The translations under genes and the position numbers were made by a program. Under the pieces are notes generated by a model, which saw nothing but the letters and a program-made list of their open reading frames with translations, did no database searches and was not told the DNA's origin. From positions 62,001-126,000 of the forward strand of contig NZ_SPQS01000020.1 of NCBI RefSeq assembly GCF_004570865.1: DNA of 64,000 nt, in the 5' to 3' direction. Position 1 is the first letter of the stretch, and the number at the start of each line of letters is the position of its first letter. Shown here piece by piece: positions 25,399 to 33,990 of the stretch. Source of the DNA: Bradyrhizobium frederickii. GTDB lineage: Bacteria; Pseudomonadota; Alphaproteobacteria; Rhizobiales; Xanthobacteraceae.

Positions 25399-26511
25399 GT
25401 GCGCGTCCTTCCGAGTGAAAGTTTGATTCCCGGCAACAGCGCAGGCGACCCGCTTCCCGACAGCCGTGTCGAGCTGCCGCCGGTGATCCGGCGCACCGAG
25501 TTCGTCGCCTTTGCGCTCGCAGGTCTGTTGCTGATTGCCGTCGTCACCGTGCTCTACGTCGGAAGGGCGTTCTTCCTGCCTGTGGTGATGGCGTTCGTCA
25601 CCGGCACCATGCTGTCGCCCGCGGCGGGCTTCCTGGAGCGGTACAAGGTCCCGCGCGCGGTCGGTGCCGTTCTGATCGTGGTCGTCGGGACCGCAGTGGT
25701 CGCCTTCGTCGTGGCGCTGATCGCCTCGCCGGTATTCGAGTGGAGCACGCGCCTGCCGGAGCTCGGCGCGCGATTAAAGGACAAATTGCACGTGTTCGAC
25801 CGGCCGCTTTCGCTGTGGCGAGAGACGCAAGCCATGCTCGGCGGCTCCGAAGGGTTGCCGAGCTTCCATATGCCGAAGGTCGAGTGGGTGCAGCCGACGC
25901 TGGAATTCCTGTCACCGACCTTCACCGAATTCCTGCTGTTCTTCGTCACCCTGATCCTGTTCATCGCCAGCTGGCGCGACTTGCGGCGCGCCATGATCAT
26001 GAACTTCGGCGATCGTGACGCGCGGCTTCGCACGCTCCGGATTCTCAACGAGATCGAGGAGCATCTCGGCAATTATCTCCTGACCGTGACCCTCATCAAC
26101 GTCGGCGTCGGCGTCGCCACCGGTCTCATCTGCGCGCTCACCGGCATGCCCAATCCCGCCGGGCTCGGCGCGCTCGCAGCAACGCTCAACTTCATCCCGA
26201 TCATCGGGCCGGTCGCGATGTTCGTGGTGCTGGTCCTGGTCGGGTTGGTTGCCTTCCCGACCATCGGCGGCGGCCTGATGGCGGCACTGGCCTTCGGCGG
26301 GCTTACCTTTCTGGAAGGGCACTTCATCACCCCGACCATCATCGGCAGGCGGCTCGCGCTGAATGCACTTGCAGTCCTGCTCGCGCTGGCATTCTGGACC
26401 TGGATGTGGGGCCCGATGGGCGCGTTCCTGTCGTCGCCGCTCCTGATCGTCGCGCTGATCCTCAAGGAGCACCTGTTGCCGGCGGATTCGCCGCAGCTGC
26501 CGCAGGACTGA
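25399..26511 (+). CDS. AI-2E family transporter (PerM/TqsA-like permease)
   Basis: A polytopic membrane protein of about 370 residues with roughly eight transmembrane segments, of the AI-2E/PerM family. Typical parts are an N-terminal membrane pair (FVAFALAGLLLIAVVTVLYVG), a hydrophilic central region (~110-190), and the C-terminal NYLLTVTLINVGVGVATGL and IIGRRLALNALAVLLALAFWTWMWG. The start is a choice: the GTG at 25399 follows GGAGAGAGATT directly, while the ATG at 25321 or earlier would add poorly conserved residues over the divergent promoter. Some members export autoinducer-2 and others sodium or unknown substrates, so no substrate is claimed. Confidence 0.88.
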   Translation: MRVLPSESLIPGNSAGDPLPDSRVELPPVIRRTEFVAFALAGLLLIAVVTVLYVGRAFFLPVVMAFVTGTMLSPAAGFLERYKVPRAVGAVLIVVVGTAVVAFVVALIASPVFEWSTRLPELGARLKDKLHVFDRPLSLWRETQAMLGGSEGLPSFHMPKVEWVQPTLEFLSPTFTEFLLFFVTLILFIASWRDLRRAMIMNFGDRDARLRTLRILNEIEEHLGNYLLTVTLINVGVGVATGLICALTGMPNPAGLGALAATLNFIPIIGPVAMFVVLVLVGLVAFPTIGGGLMAALAFGGLTFLEGHFITPTIIGRRLALNALAVLLALAFWTWMWGPMGAFLSSPLLIVALILKEHLLPADSPQLPQD

Positions 26512-26589
26512 CCGGTTTCCGCGAACGGAACTTCCCCGGTGACGAAACGTTTTCCGGCTATCGCAGCCGTCAACAGTTCGGAGCTCCCG

Positions 26590-26961
26590 ATGTCCACGAC
26601 CAGTGCCGAAGCCGGGATGAAAGACTGGACCGACAAAGCCACCAGAGAACGCCTCGAAAAGGATGTAGCAGCCGTGAAAAGCGATATCGCCGCCCTTACC
26701 GACCAGATCACCGACGCGCTCAACACCTTTGCCAATTCCACCAGCAAGCAGGCCCGCCGCGGCTACCGCCAGGCGCGCGAGAATGTCGACACCGCGATGG
26801 ACGACATGTCGGAGCGCGGCAGTGCAATGATGGACGCGGCCCAGGAGGCCTATGGATCGATCGAGGAGACGCTCGAAGACGCGATCACGCAGCGGCCGCT
26901 CGTGACCGTCGGACTTGCGCTCGGGATCGGCTTCCTGATCGGCGCCGCCTGGCGCCGGTAG
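26590..26961 (+). CDS. DUF883 family (YqjD-like) membrane-anchored protein
   Basis: A 123-residue protein with a long amphipathic helical region (residues ~5-95, rich in charged residues and alanine, likely coiled coil), ending with one hydrophobic segment RPLVTVGLALGIGFLIGAAW and two arginines. That layout is the DUF883/ElaB/YqjD family, in which E. coli members bind ribosomes at the inner membrane in stationary phase. That role is not shown for this one. I start at ATG 26590 with a GGAG site rather than at the earlier 26539 codon. It probably forms an operon with the next membrane protein, 94 bp on. Confidence 0.8.
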   Translation: MSTTSAEAGMKDWTDKATRERLEKDVAAVKSDIAALTDQITDALNTFANSTSKQARRGYRQARENVDTAMDDMSERGSAMMDAAQEAYGSIEETLEDAITQRPLVTVGLALGIGFLIGAAWRR

Positions 26962-27055
26962 AATGCGCGAGGGGGCTTTGGAACGGCGGCGCGACCGCGC
27001 CGCCGATGCCGGCTTGTGGACGGATAGGCTTGTGGGGATTTGAGGAGCAAGGGCC

Positions 27056-27511
27056 ATGTTTCAGCGCATCATCGACGGGATCAGCGCATCCACGGGCACG
27101 ACTGTGCGGCTGACCTCCCTGGCCGCAGGCGCGGCGTTCGCGCTGTTCATCACCACGTGCTTCCTGTGCGCGGCGGCATTCATCTCCGTGCTCAATACAT
27201 ATGGTCCGGTGCAAGCCTGCCTCGCGGGTGCCGGCGTTTTCTTCCTCCTGACCCTGGCCGCGGCAGTGAGCTACTGGGCCTACAAGCGCGAGCTGCGCAA
27301 GCAAGCCCAGATCGCGGCCGAGCGCGCCGCGAAGTCGGCGGCCTCGAGCATGCTCGCGGACCCCATGCTGCTCGCCACCGGGCTCCAGATCGTTCGCGCC
27401 ATCGGCGTCAAGCGGCTGTTGCCGATCCTGGCGATCGGCGGTGTCGCCCTCGGCATCCTCGCGAGCCGCGCCGGCATGCCCGACGAAGTATCGGCCGAAC
27501 CGGCCGAGTAA
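27056..27511 (+). CDS. Hypothetical membrane protein, phage-holin/DUF1469-like layout
   Basis: A 151-residue protein with two central transmembrane segments (residues ~22-45 and 55-77), followed by a charged helix and a third hydrophobic segment near residues 122-137. The layout resembles the putative Actinobacterial holin-X/DUF1469 (YqjE-like) proteins that usually follow YqjD genes. The family assignment rests on layout and on the DUF883 neighbour, not on clear motifs. TTGAGGAGC ahead of the ATG is a good ribosome-binding site. No function can be stated. Confidence 0.7.
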   Translation: MFQRIIDGISASTGTTVRLTSLAAGAAFALFITTCFLCAAAFISVLNTYGPVQACLAGAGVFFLLTLAAAVSYWAYKRELRKQAQIAAERAAKSAASSMLADPMLLATGLQIVRAIGVKRLLPILAIGGVALGILASRAGMPDEVSAEPAE

Positions 27512-27688
27512 GCACGGGATTACGTCAAGAATATTTCGTCGCAAGACGCGCGCGGGCCCGCGGCGGTATTTATTTGCCCGATTTTGCATGATTTTGAGCG
27601 CCCGACCATCACTCACGCAAACGCTACTCGGATGGGCAGCCGGTTGCCGCTAAAAGCGTCAACCTGATTCTCAAAGCTAATTTACTCA

Positions 27689-28831
27689 ATGAAACCGTCC
27701 GTCCAGGCAAACCTTGCCGCATTCCGTCATGACGCCAGGCTGTATTTGACGCTCGGCATCGCCAACTGGTCGATCTTCGTCGACCACATCCCGAACAACA
27801 TCGTCAACCTGCTGACGCTGCGCAACTTCGGCTTCAGCGGCGCCGCCGACCTGTTCGTATTCGTGGTCGGTTATGGCGTCGCGGTCATCCACGGCCGAAT
27901 GGCGCTGGAGCGCGGCTATCTCGTCGCCGCAACGCGCATCTTCCATCGCGTCTGGCGGCTCTATGCCGCCTATGTCGTGCTGTTCGTGATTTACATCGAT
28001 ACCATCGCCTACGTCGCCTCGCAGTCGATGGCGCCGGAAATCATCCACGAATACAACATCTCGGGGATCCTCGATCACCCGCTGCGCATCCTGGTCCGCG
28101 GCCTCGTGCTCCTGGAGGAGCCGCTTAACCTCGACCTCCTGCAATTGATGATCCCGCTGATGGCCTTCTTTCCCTTCGCCCTGTGGGGCCTGTTGCGGCG
28201 GCCGAACGTGACGCTGGCGGCATCGGTCGCGCTGTATCTTGCCGCGCGCTGGTTCGACTGGAATTTTCGGGTCTATCCGGATCAGGAATGGACCTTCAAT
28301 CCGCTCTGCTGGCAGATGCTGATGGTGCTCGGAGGCTGGTTCGCCGTGACAGGCGCATCGGGGCGCGCGCTACGCGACATGCCGTGGCTACGGATACTCG
28401 CCGGGACCTATCTGGTATTCGCGATGGCCGTCACCTTGCTGCGCCATTCGCCGCAATTGTCCCATTACCTGCCGGACCTTCTCCTCGACAGCATCGCACC
28501 GACCGACAAGGAAAACCTCGCGCCCTATCGCGTGGTTCACTTCCTCGCACTCGCCTTCCTCGCGACTCATCTCGTTCCGGCCGATCACCCCGGCCTGAGT
28601 TTGAAGCCGCTCCAGGCGGTCATCAGATGCGGCGAGGAATGGCTTGCCGTGTTCTGCGTTGGAGTGTTCCTGTCCTTTGCCGGACATCTCATCCTGATCA
28701 CCAGCGCCAATCTGGTCGCGATGCAGATCGTGGTGAGCCTCGCCGGATTCGCCGCGATGACCGCGGTGGCCTATTATGTCGCCTGGTCGAAGTGGCAGGA
28801 TCTGCCCAAGGCCTTGCGGCAGCAGGCCTAG
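27689..28831 (+). CDS. OpgC family membrane acyltransferase-like protein
   Basis: A 380-residue polytopic membrane protein of the OpgC family, which in proteobacteria succinylates periplasmic glucans. Family features are the start RHDARLYLTLGIANWSIFVDHIPNN, GFSGAADLFVFVVGYGVAV, and many later membrane segments (about ten in all). In Bradyrhizobium, cyclic beta-glucans are modified with phosphocholine and succinyl groups, and several OpgC-like genes occur. The glucan synthase genes (opgGH or ndv) are not nearby. It precedes a TetR gene by about 80 bp on the same strand, perhaps in the same unit. Confidence 0.88.
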   Translation: MKPSVQANLAAFRHDARLYLTLGIANWSIFVDHIPNNIVNLLTLRNFGFSGAADLFVFVVGYGVAVIHGRMALERGYLVAATRIFHRVWRLYAAYVVLFVIYIDTIAYVASQSMAPEIIHEYNISGILDHPLRILVRGLVLLEEPLNLDLLQLMIPLMAFFPFALWGLLRRPNVTLAASVALYLAARWFDWNFRVYPDQEWTFNPLCWQMLMVLGGWFAVTGASGRALRDMPWLRILAGTYLVFAMAVTLLRHSPQLSHYLPDLLLDSIAPTDKENLAPYRVVHFLALAFLATHLVPADHPGLSLKPLQAVIRCGEEWLAVFCVGVFLSFAGHLILITSANLVAMQIVVSLAGFAAMTAVAYYVAWSKWQDLPKALRQQA

Positions 28832-28908
28832 CGCGACGCGATTTTCCTAGGCCGGCCGCCGCGGCTGCGCTATCCCGAAGCTGGAGCGGGTGCGCGAGGA
28901 GACCGGGC

Positions 28909-29523
28909 GTGGTGACGGTGAATGGCGGGGGTGACGGGGCCGACAGCGCCCCCCGGCGCGGCCGACCGCGATCGATCGAGACCAGCAACGCCATTCTCGA
29001 AAGCGCCTATGCGCTGATGGCGTCCACCGGCCTTGCGGCCACCACCATCGACGCCGTCGCCCGCCACTCCGGCGTCTCCAAGATGACGATCTACAAATGG
29101 TGGCCGTCGCGCGAGGCGCTCTTGATCGACGCCTTTCTTCGACATGCCGCGCAGATGCTGCCGCTGCCCCCGGCGAGCTCCGGCAGCCCGGCGGCGCGCG
29201 CGCGCCGTCATGCCGTGGCCTATGCCGAGGCGCTCCAGGGCGAGTTCGGCAAGGTGCAACTCGCCGTCATCTCCGAATGCATTTCCAAGACCGGCTCCGC
29301 CGAACTGTTCTACGCCCGCTATCTGCAATTCCGTCGCGACGCGCTGGTGGAGATGATCGCGGCGGGCCAGAACGACGGCAGCATCCTGGCCGAAGGCCCG
29401 GCCGAGGATCTCTACGATGCGATCTACGGCAGCCTGTTCTACCGCTACGTCTTCGGCATCGCGCCGATCACGCCTGGCTACGCGCGCAATCTGGTCGATC
29501 TGATCTTGCGGCCGAAAGATTAA
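28909..29523 (+). CDS. TetR/AcrR family transcriptional regulator
   Basis: About 204 residues. The N-terminal helix-turn-helix is at residues ~20-65: ILESAYALMASTGLAATTIDAVARHSGVSKMTIYKWWPSREALL, broken here only by its usual pattern of conserved glycine, SK-x-T-xYK and W/F residues. The C-terminal half is a ligand-binding helical domain of the TetR_C_11/16 type. The start is a GTG with GAGGAG seven bases upstream. A GTG at 28912 is equally possible. Its TAA stop codon is formed by the first three bases of the 103-bp repeat. Target and ligand are unknown, and the adjacent OpgC gene is a candidate target. Confidence 0.88.
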   Translation: MVTVNGGGDGADSAPRRGRPRSIETSNAILESAYALMASTGLAATTIDAVARHSGVSKMTIYKWWPSREALLIDAFLRHAAQMLPLPPASSGSPAARARRHAVAYAEALQGEFGKVQLAVISECISKTGSAELFYARYLQFRRDALVEMIAAGQNDGSILAEGPAEDLYDAIYGSLFYRYVFGIAPITPGYARNLVDLILRPKD

Positions 29524-29623
29524 AGCGCGATGCGACTAGGATGAATCGTCATCGCGCTTTAGGTTGTTGTTTAAGCATGATCTTTTCGGAAAACCGCTGC
29601 GCACTTTTCCGGATCATGCTTTA
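29521..29623 (+). repeat. 103-bp element, copy B (ends TAAAGC...GCTTTA)
   Basis: Copy B is inverted relative to copy A at 23283 and differs at one position (G for A within CCTA(A/G)TCGC). Its left end TAA is the stop codon of the TetR gene and its right end TTA is, on the minus strand, the TAA stop codon of the sensor kinase. It therefore exactly fills the gap between two convergent genes, and its two hairpins would make a bidirectional terminator. Confidence 0.9.
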
Positions 29624-31315
29624 GCCGCGGGCAGGCCGCACCGGAGCCGAGATCTTGTCCGTGCGATCGCGTTCGGACATGTCGACCACCGTCTCCATCG
29701 GCGCGGTCAGCTCATAGACGTAGGAGACGTCGGTGAAATAGCGCTTGGCGGTGCCGCCGAGCGCCTCAGGGGCGACACGGTCGAGCAGGATCAGGCCGAA
29801 ATCGGAATCGGGGCGGCGAGTCGCCTCGCTGGTGTTGAACTCCTCCCAGCGAAAATTGAAGATCTCCTCGCTCCCCTCGCCCGTCACCGTCCAGTTCGCA
29901 GTGATGTGCGGATGCTTTCCGACCAGCGACAGGCCTTCGTCGGAATGCGAGGCGAGCTCGAAGAACAGCAGCGACAGGCTCTGCGCCGCGCGCGCGCTGA
30001 CCGCGATATCGGGACCGGTGACGGCGATGCGGTCGGCATGCGGGATGGCACGCGCCTCGAACAGGCCCTTCAGCTTCACGCCCTGCCACTGGCTCTCGCT
30101 GAGCAGCGAGACCACGTTGGACATGGCGTGGATGCGCCCGATCAGGAGCTCGCGGGCGACGTCGATGTCCGCGCCATGGCGCAAGGTGCGCGTCACGATC
30201 GACTGGATCACGGCCAGGATATTCTTGACCCGGTGGTTGAGCTCGTCGATCACCGCGGTCAGCCGGCGCTCGAAGCCGATTCTGACCTGGATTTCCCGAC
30301 TGAGCCGCAGATTGTTGTAGGCAACATAGCCGAACAGACCGCACACCATCGCAGTGATCGCAAAGCCGATGGCCGCCACGATGATCGCGGTCTGCTCGGC
30401 ACGGCGCACCGAGTTGGTCTTGGCGTAATAGCCGAGCTGCCAATCGCGGCCTCCGAAGCTCACCGTGCGCATCGCCGACGGCGCCGGTCCGTCCGCCGCC
30501 GCACTGCGCGTCGAGACCACGCCTTGGTCGTTGGCGATCAGCTCGCCGCCTTCCTTGCGCGGATCCCTGAGCGCGACCGAGAACAACGACATGTCGTCAT
30601 TGGTCAGCATCAGCGAGGCCAGCTCGTAGGAGAACGTGATGAAACCGGCCGGCTCGGTCGCCCCTTCGGGAATGACGGGCGCAGCCACGATGACGCCGAC
30701 GGGCCCGTTCCCGTGCAGCAGCGGAAGCGGGTCCGAAGCCACCGACTTTTTCTCGGTCCGGGCGCGTGTCAGCATGGCGCTGAGAACCGGGTCCTGGTCG
30801 TAACTGCGGCCCGGCAGAGCCTTGGTCTCGTCACTGCGCGGCTCGAGATCCAGCAGCACGTCGATCGGCGCGGTGATCTCGGCCGGATTGATCGGCTTGT
30901 CGTCATAGCTGCGGATTTTCGGATTCGGGAAGCCGGCGCCCTCAATGGCCTCCTGCGCCGCGGTCAGCTCGTCCGGCTTCAGCCGGGCGATCCAGCCGGC
31001 CACCACGAAATCCGTCTTGAAGGCGTAGATGGCCGAGCGCAGCGGCTCCAACATGTTCGGCTTGATCACGGACGGCCTGCGGAACAGGCCCGAGGCGACG
31101 CGCGCGAGCAGTTCGCGCTCGGTGAGCCGGTCCTGGACCAGGCTGGCATGAACGTCGATCGCGCGCGCGAGCGCGATCCGGTCCAGCGCCAGTTCCTGGT
31201 CGTGGACGCGATAGGCTGCAAGCCCGGAGAGCAGGGCTCCAAGCAGTGCGATGAAACCGATGATGAAACCCAGCCGGACCACGCGACTACTCAGGCCAAA
31301 GCGGGAGGTCGGCAA
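29621..31315 (-). CDS. CHASE-domain sensor histidine kinase, HWE type, with degenerate ATPase motifs
   Basis: A 564-residue inner-membrane sensor. Transmembrane segments lie at residues ~14-35 and ~308-333, enclosing a periplasmic CHASE domain (for example TDFVVAGWIARLKPDE and AAPVI near 210). The phosphoacceptor region reads ELNHRVKNILAVIQSI, H361, of the HWE/HisKA_2 class common in Rhizobiales. The ATP-binding part is unusual: the N-box, normally HELATNAxK, reads FELASHSDEG at 452-461, so the Mg-binding asparagine is missing. The kinase may be inactive, or rely on another protein. No response regulator is encoded nearby. The stop codon comes from the 103-bp repeat. Confidence 0.85.
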   Translation of the reverse strand: MPTSRFGLSSRVVRLGFIIGFIALLGALLSGLAAYRVHDQELALDRIALARAIDVHASLVQDRLTERELLARVASGLFRRPSVIKPNMLEPLRSAIYAFKTDFVVAGWIARLKPDELTAAQEAIEGAGFPNPKIRSYDDKPINPAEITAPIDVLLDLEPRSDETKALPGRSYDQDPVLSAMLTRARTEKKSVASDPLPLLHGNGPVGVIVAAPVIPEGATEPAGFITFSYELASLMLTNDDMSLFSVALRDPRKEGGELIANDQGVVSTRSAAADGPAPSAMRTVSFGGRDWQLGYYAKTNSVRRAEQTAIIVAAIGFAITAMVCGLFGYVAYNNLRLSREIQVRIGFERRLTAVIDELNHRVKNILAVIQSIVTRTLRHGADIDVARELLIGRIHAMSNVVSLLSESQWQGVKLKGLFEARAIPHADRIAVTGPDIAVSARAAQSLSLLFFELASHSDEGLSLVGKHPHITANWTVTGEGSEEIFNFRWEEFNTSEATRRPDSDFGLILLDRVAPEALGGTAKRYFTDVSYVYELTAPMETVVDMSERDRTDKISAPVRPARG

Positions 31316-31577
31316 CGAACAGGGAGCATATGAACGCCGCTCGAACGGCCATGTGCCGAAACAGGGTGGACCCCAGTGGCAGAGATAATGAAGGAGGAGA
31401 CATCGGTACGCAACGTAGGTCGCCTGACAAGCTTAATCGGCCCGGCCGATGGTCCGGCCAGGATGGATTGCCCGGGGCGCCGGAGGTAACCAATCGCCGT
31501 GTCCGAAATTTGTTCCGTAGTTGCGGCTCGACCCCAAGGTTAACGGCGAAAAACGCGTGCGCCAAGTGGTCGCGCCG

Positions 31578-32201
31578 TCAGCCAGCCCGGTTCAAGCCGC
31601 CCTTGGCTTCAATGAAGTCGACGATGCGCTCGAGCCCCTGGCTCTTCTTCAGGTTGGTCATGACGAAAGGACGCTCGCCGCGCATGCGCCTGGCGTCCGT
31701 GTCCATCTTCTCCAGGGAGGCGCCGACATGGGGGGCGAGGTCGATCTTGTTGATGACCAGAAGATCGGACCGGGTGATGCCGGGGCCGCCCTTGGAGGGG
31801 ATCTTGTCCCCGGCGGCGACGTCGATCACATAAATGGTGAGGTCGGCCAGCTCCGGGGAAAAAGTGGCAGCGAGATTGTCGCCGCCGGACTCGATCAGCA
31901 CGAGATCGAGCCCGGGAAATTTGGCGCGCATGTCCGCGACAGCAGCCAGATTCATCGAGGCATCTTCGCGAATCGCGGTGTGCGGACAGCCGCCGGTCTC
32001 GACACCGGCGATGCGGTCCGGCGTCAGCGAGCCCGAACGCACCAGGAATTCCGCATCCCATTTGGTGTAGATGTCGTTGGTGATCGCGGCGATGTCATAG
32101 CGCTCGCGCATGGCCTTGCAGAGCAGGTCCATCAGCTGGGTCTTGCCCGATCCGACCGGACCGCCGACGCCGACACGCAAGGGGCCGTGAGATTTCGACA
32201 T
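31578..32201 (-). CDS. ureG: Urease accessory GTPase UreG
   Basis: A 207-residue GTPase that delivers nickel to urease with UreE, UreF and UreD. The P-loop is GGPVGSGKT near residue 12, the metal-binding CPH (GGCPHTAIREDAS) near residue 70, the switch segment LVLIESGGDNLAATFSPEL, and the guanine motif INKIDLAPH near residue 150. All standard motifs are intact. It is the last gene of the urease operon, 42 bp after ureF. The gap of about 260 bp between it and the sensor kinase contains no gene I can support. Confidence 0.96.
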   Translation of the reverse strand: MSKSHGPLRVGVGGPVGSGKTQLMDLLCKAMRERYDIAAITNDIYTKWDAEFLVRSGSLTPDRIAGVETGGCPHTAIREDASMNLAAVADMRAKFPGLDLVLIESGGDNLAATFSPELADLTIYVIDVAAGDKIPSKGGPGITRSDLLVINKIDLAPHVGASLEKMDTDARRMRGERPFVMTNLKKSQGLERIVDFIEAKGGLNRAG

Positions 32202-32243
32202 GCAACTCGCTCTCTCTCGATGGGGGTTAAAGACGCCGCGCTC

Positions 32244-32966
32244 TCACGACCGGAACAGCCGCGTATATTGTGTCTCGTGGCGCAGGCTGGCGAGATCGGC
32301 GCGGAAGGTCGCGCTGCCAAGATCGTCCAATGTCGCGTTCAGCGCGCGATCGGCAGTCGCGGTCACGGCGGCTTCCAGCCTCACCAGCACGCGCTGGCTG
32401 TCGGTCTGGCCGAGCGGAATGAGCCGGCTGGCCGCAGAAATCCAGTTCGAGACCAGCGCATGCAGGAACGCGTGCAGCGTCGGCGCCAGCGGAACGCCGT
32501 GCTGAGCTGCGACGACGCCGACGGCGACAGGATAGACCATCGGCGTGCGGCATGCTGCAACCATGGCATCCAGCCCGTCGGCATTCCACGCGGCACGGGT
32601 GATGTCGATGAAGGCACGGCCTTGCGAGCTCGTCTCCAGCTGCCGCTCACGCGAGGGCACGAAGGCCGCGGCAAGCTCGGCGATATCGTTCAAAACGGCC
32701 TGGTCGCCCGCCTCCGCCGCGCGATAGGCGTGGACCAGAAACGTCGCGTCGCAAAAGCCGGAACCGTCACCGAGCATCGCGTCGAGCCAGTCGGCCAGCG
32801 TTGCAATATCGACGATATCGCCCGCCTCCACCGCCCATTCGATGCCGCTGGAATAGGAAAAGCCGCCGACCGGGAATGCCGGCGACAGCCAGGTCATCAG
32901 CCGATACAGCGCCGCCGCCTCGCCCTCGTCGAGGCCACCGGCGCTGATCGGCTCATTTGTGGTCAT
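32244..32966 (-). CDS. ureF: Urease accessory protein UreF
   Basis: A 240-residue accessory protein that acts as a checkpoint in nickel insertion by binding UreD and UreG. Family features include LYRLMTWLSPAFPVGGFSYSSGIEWAVEAG, and the end SLRHETQYTRLFRS. I start at the ATG at 32966. The open frame runs back to 33173, but that portion is the out-of-phase reading of the histidine-rich tail of ureE (Met/Thr/Ile-rich) and is not protein-like. The two genes overlap by 14 bp, so translation is likely coupled. Confidence 0.94.
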   Translation of the reverse strand: MTTNEPISAGGLDEGEAAALYRLMTWLSPAFPVGGFSYSSGIEWAVEAGDIVDIATLADWLDAMLGDGSGFCDATFLVHAYRAAEAGDQAVLNDIAELAAAFVPSRERQLETSSQGRAFIDITRAAWNADGLDAMVAACRTPMVYPVAVGVVAAQHGVPLAPTLHAFLHALVSNWISAASRLIPLGQTDSQRVLVRLEAAVTATADRALNATLDDLGSATFRADLASLRHETQYTRLFRS

Positions 32967-33594
32967 GAGCATGCTTGTGGCCATGATGATGATCGGGGTG
33001 GTCGCAATGCTCGTCATGGTGATGATCGTGACCGTGGTCATGTGCGGCATGACCATGATGGTCGTGGTGATCATGGCCGTGGTGATCATGGTGATCGTGG
33101 CCATGATCATGACGGTGCCCGTGATCGTGATGCGCGTGGTCGTCGTGTCCATGCGCATGACCGGCATCTGCATAGGCGCCGCCTTCGGGATCGAACGGGG
33201 CTTCGATCTCGATCACGCGCGCGCCGAGGCCCTTCACCATGGCCTCGATGACGTGATCGCGGCGAATGCGCAAGGCTTTCGCCATGATCTGCGTCGGCAG
33301 ATGGCGATTGCCGAGATGCCAGCCGACCCGAATGAGGTGATGCGGATCGCGGCCGCGGATTTCCAGCAGCGGCTCGGGCGCCGCGACCACTTCGACCAAC
33401 CGGCCGTCATCGAGCACCAGCGCGTCGCCGCCGCGCAGCGCCGTGGCGTGCTCGAGGTCGAGCAGGAATTCGAGCCCCCGCGTGCCCGTCATCGCCATGC
33501 GGCGGCGGTGCCGATCGTCGAAATCGAGCACGACCGTGTCCGCCGGCGCTTCCGTGAAGCGGTGCTGCCCCTTTACCTGCGTCGCCCGGATCAT
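32953..33594 (-). CDS. ureE: Urease accessory nickel chaperone UreE with long histidine-rich tail
   Basis: A 213-residue nickel chaperone. The first ~145 residues are the UreE peptide-binding and metal-binding domains, with the conserved YHLGNRHLPTQIM-like segment reading VGWHLGNRHLPTQIM. The last ~69 residues contain about 36 histidines alternating with Asp and Gly (GHAHGHDDHAHHDHGH and similar), and one cysteine. Such tails bind several nickel ions in Klebsiella UreE (about 10 of the last 15 residues are His). This one is far longer, suggesting nickel storage. The coding DNA is a GTGATC/ATGATC-type simple repeat, prone to length variation. Confidence 0.95.
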   Translation of the reverse strand: MIRATQVKGQHRFTEAPADTVVLDFDDRHRRRMAMTGTRGLEFLLDLEHATALRGGDALVLDDGRLVEVVAAPEPLLEIRGRDPHHLIRVGWHLGNRHLPTQIMAKALRIRRDHVIEAMVKGLGARVIEIEAPFDPEGGAYADAGHAHGHDDHAHHDHGHRHDHGHDHHDHHGHDHHDHHGHAAHDHGHDHHHDEHCDHPDHHHGHKHAHDHK

Positions 33595-33605
33595 GCTCTA
33601 CCTCG

Positions 33606-33905
33606 TTACCGTGTCTCGACCTTCTCGGGCGTGATCACCTCGATCTTCGGCGGCGCCGTGAAGCACTTCACCGCGACGCGGCCGAACGTCTTCATATGCT
33701 CCATGCCACGATGCGGCACCAGCGCCTCGGCGTTCTCCCACTGCTCGACGAACACCATCTTGGCAGGATCGGTGACGCTCTCGTGCAGATCGTAGGCGAT
33801 ATTGCCGGGCTCCTTCCGCGTCTCCTTGATGCAGGCGGTGGCGGCTGCAATGAATTCGGCGCGCGTTTCGGGCTTGATGGTCAAGGTGGCAACGACGTAG
33901 ATCAC
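33606..33905 (-). CDS. Antibiotic biosynthesis monooxygenase (ABM) family protein
   Basis: A 99-residue protein of the ABM/quinol monooxygenase dimeric ferredoxin-like fold. The N-terminus MIYVVATLTIKPETRAEF and the later EPGNIAYDLHES, FVEQWENAEAL and GMEHMKTFG segments are typical of YgiN-like members. These catalyse small quinone or aromatic oxidations, or have unknown roles. Translation starts at a GTG with an excellent GGGAGGA site. It sits between ureC and ureE in the urease operon, only 11 bp ahead of ureE, so it is expressed with the accessory genes, though no link to urea is known. Confidence 0.85.
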   Translation of the reverse strand: MIYVVATLTIKPETRAEFIAAATACIKETRKEPGNIAYDLHESVTDPAKMVFVEQWENAEALVPHRGMEHMKTFGRVAVKCFTAPPKIEVITPEKVETR

Positions 33906-33990
33906 GAGGAATCCTCCCGGCTTTTCTTCTAGGGTTCAATACCGGGCGGACATTAGACCAGGCGGGATCGAACGCAAAACGGCAAAAGCC

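Noticed and set aside
32967..33173. N-terminal extension of UreF rich in Met/Thr/Ile
   Set aside because: It is the out-of-phase reading of the UreE histidine tail and not conserved in UreF.
31521..33251. 576-codon plus-strand frame across ureG-ureF-ureE
   Set aside because: Spans three real genes on the other strand, and its end is the antisense of the histidine-rich tail.
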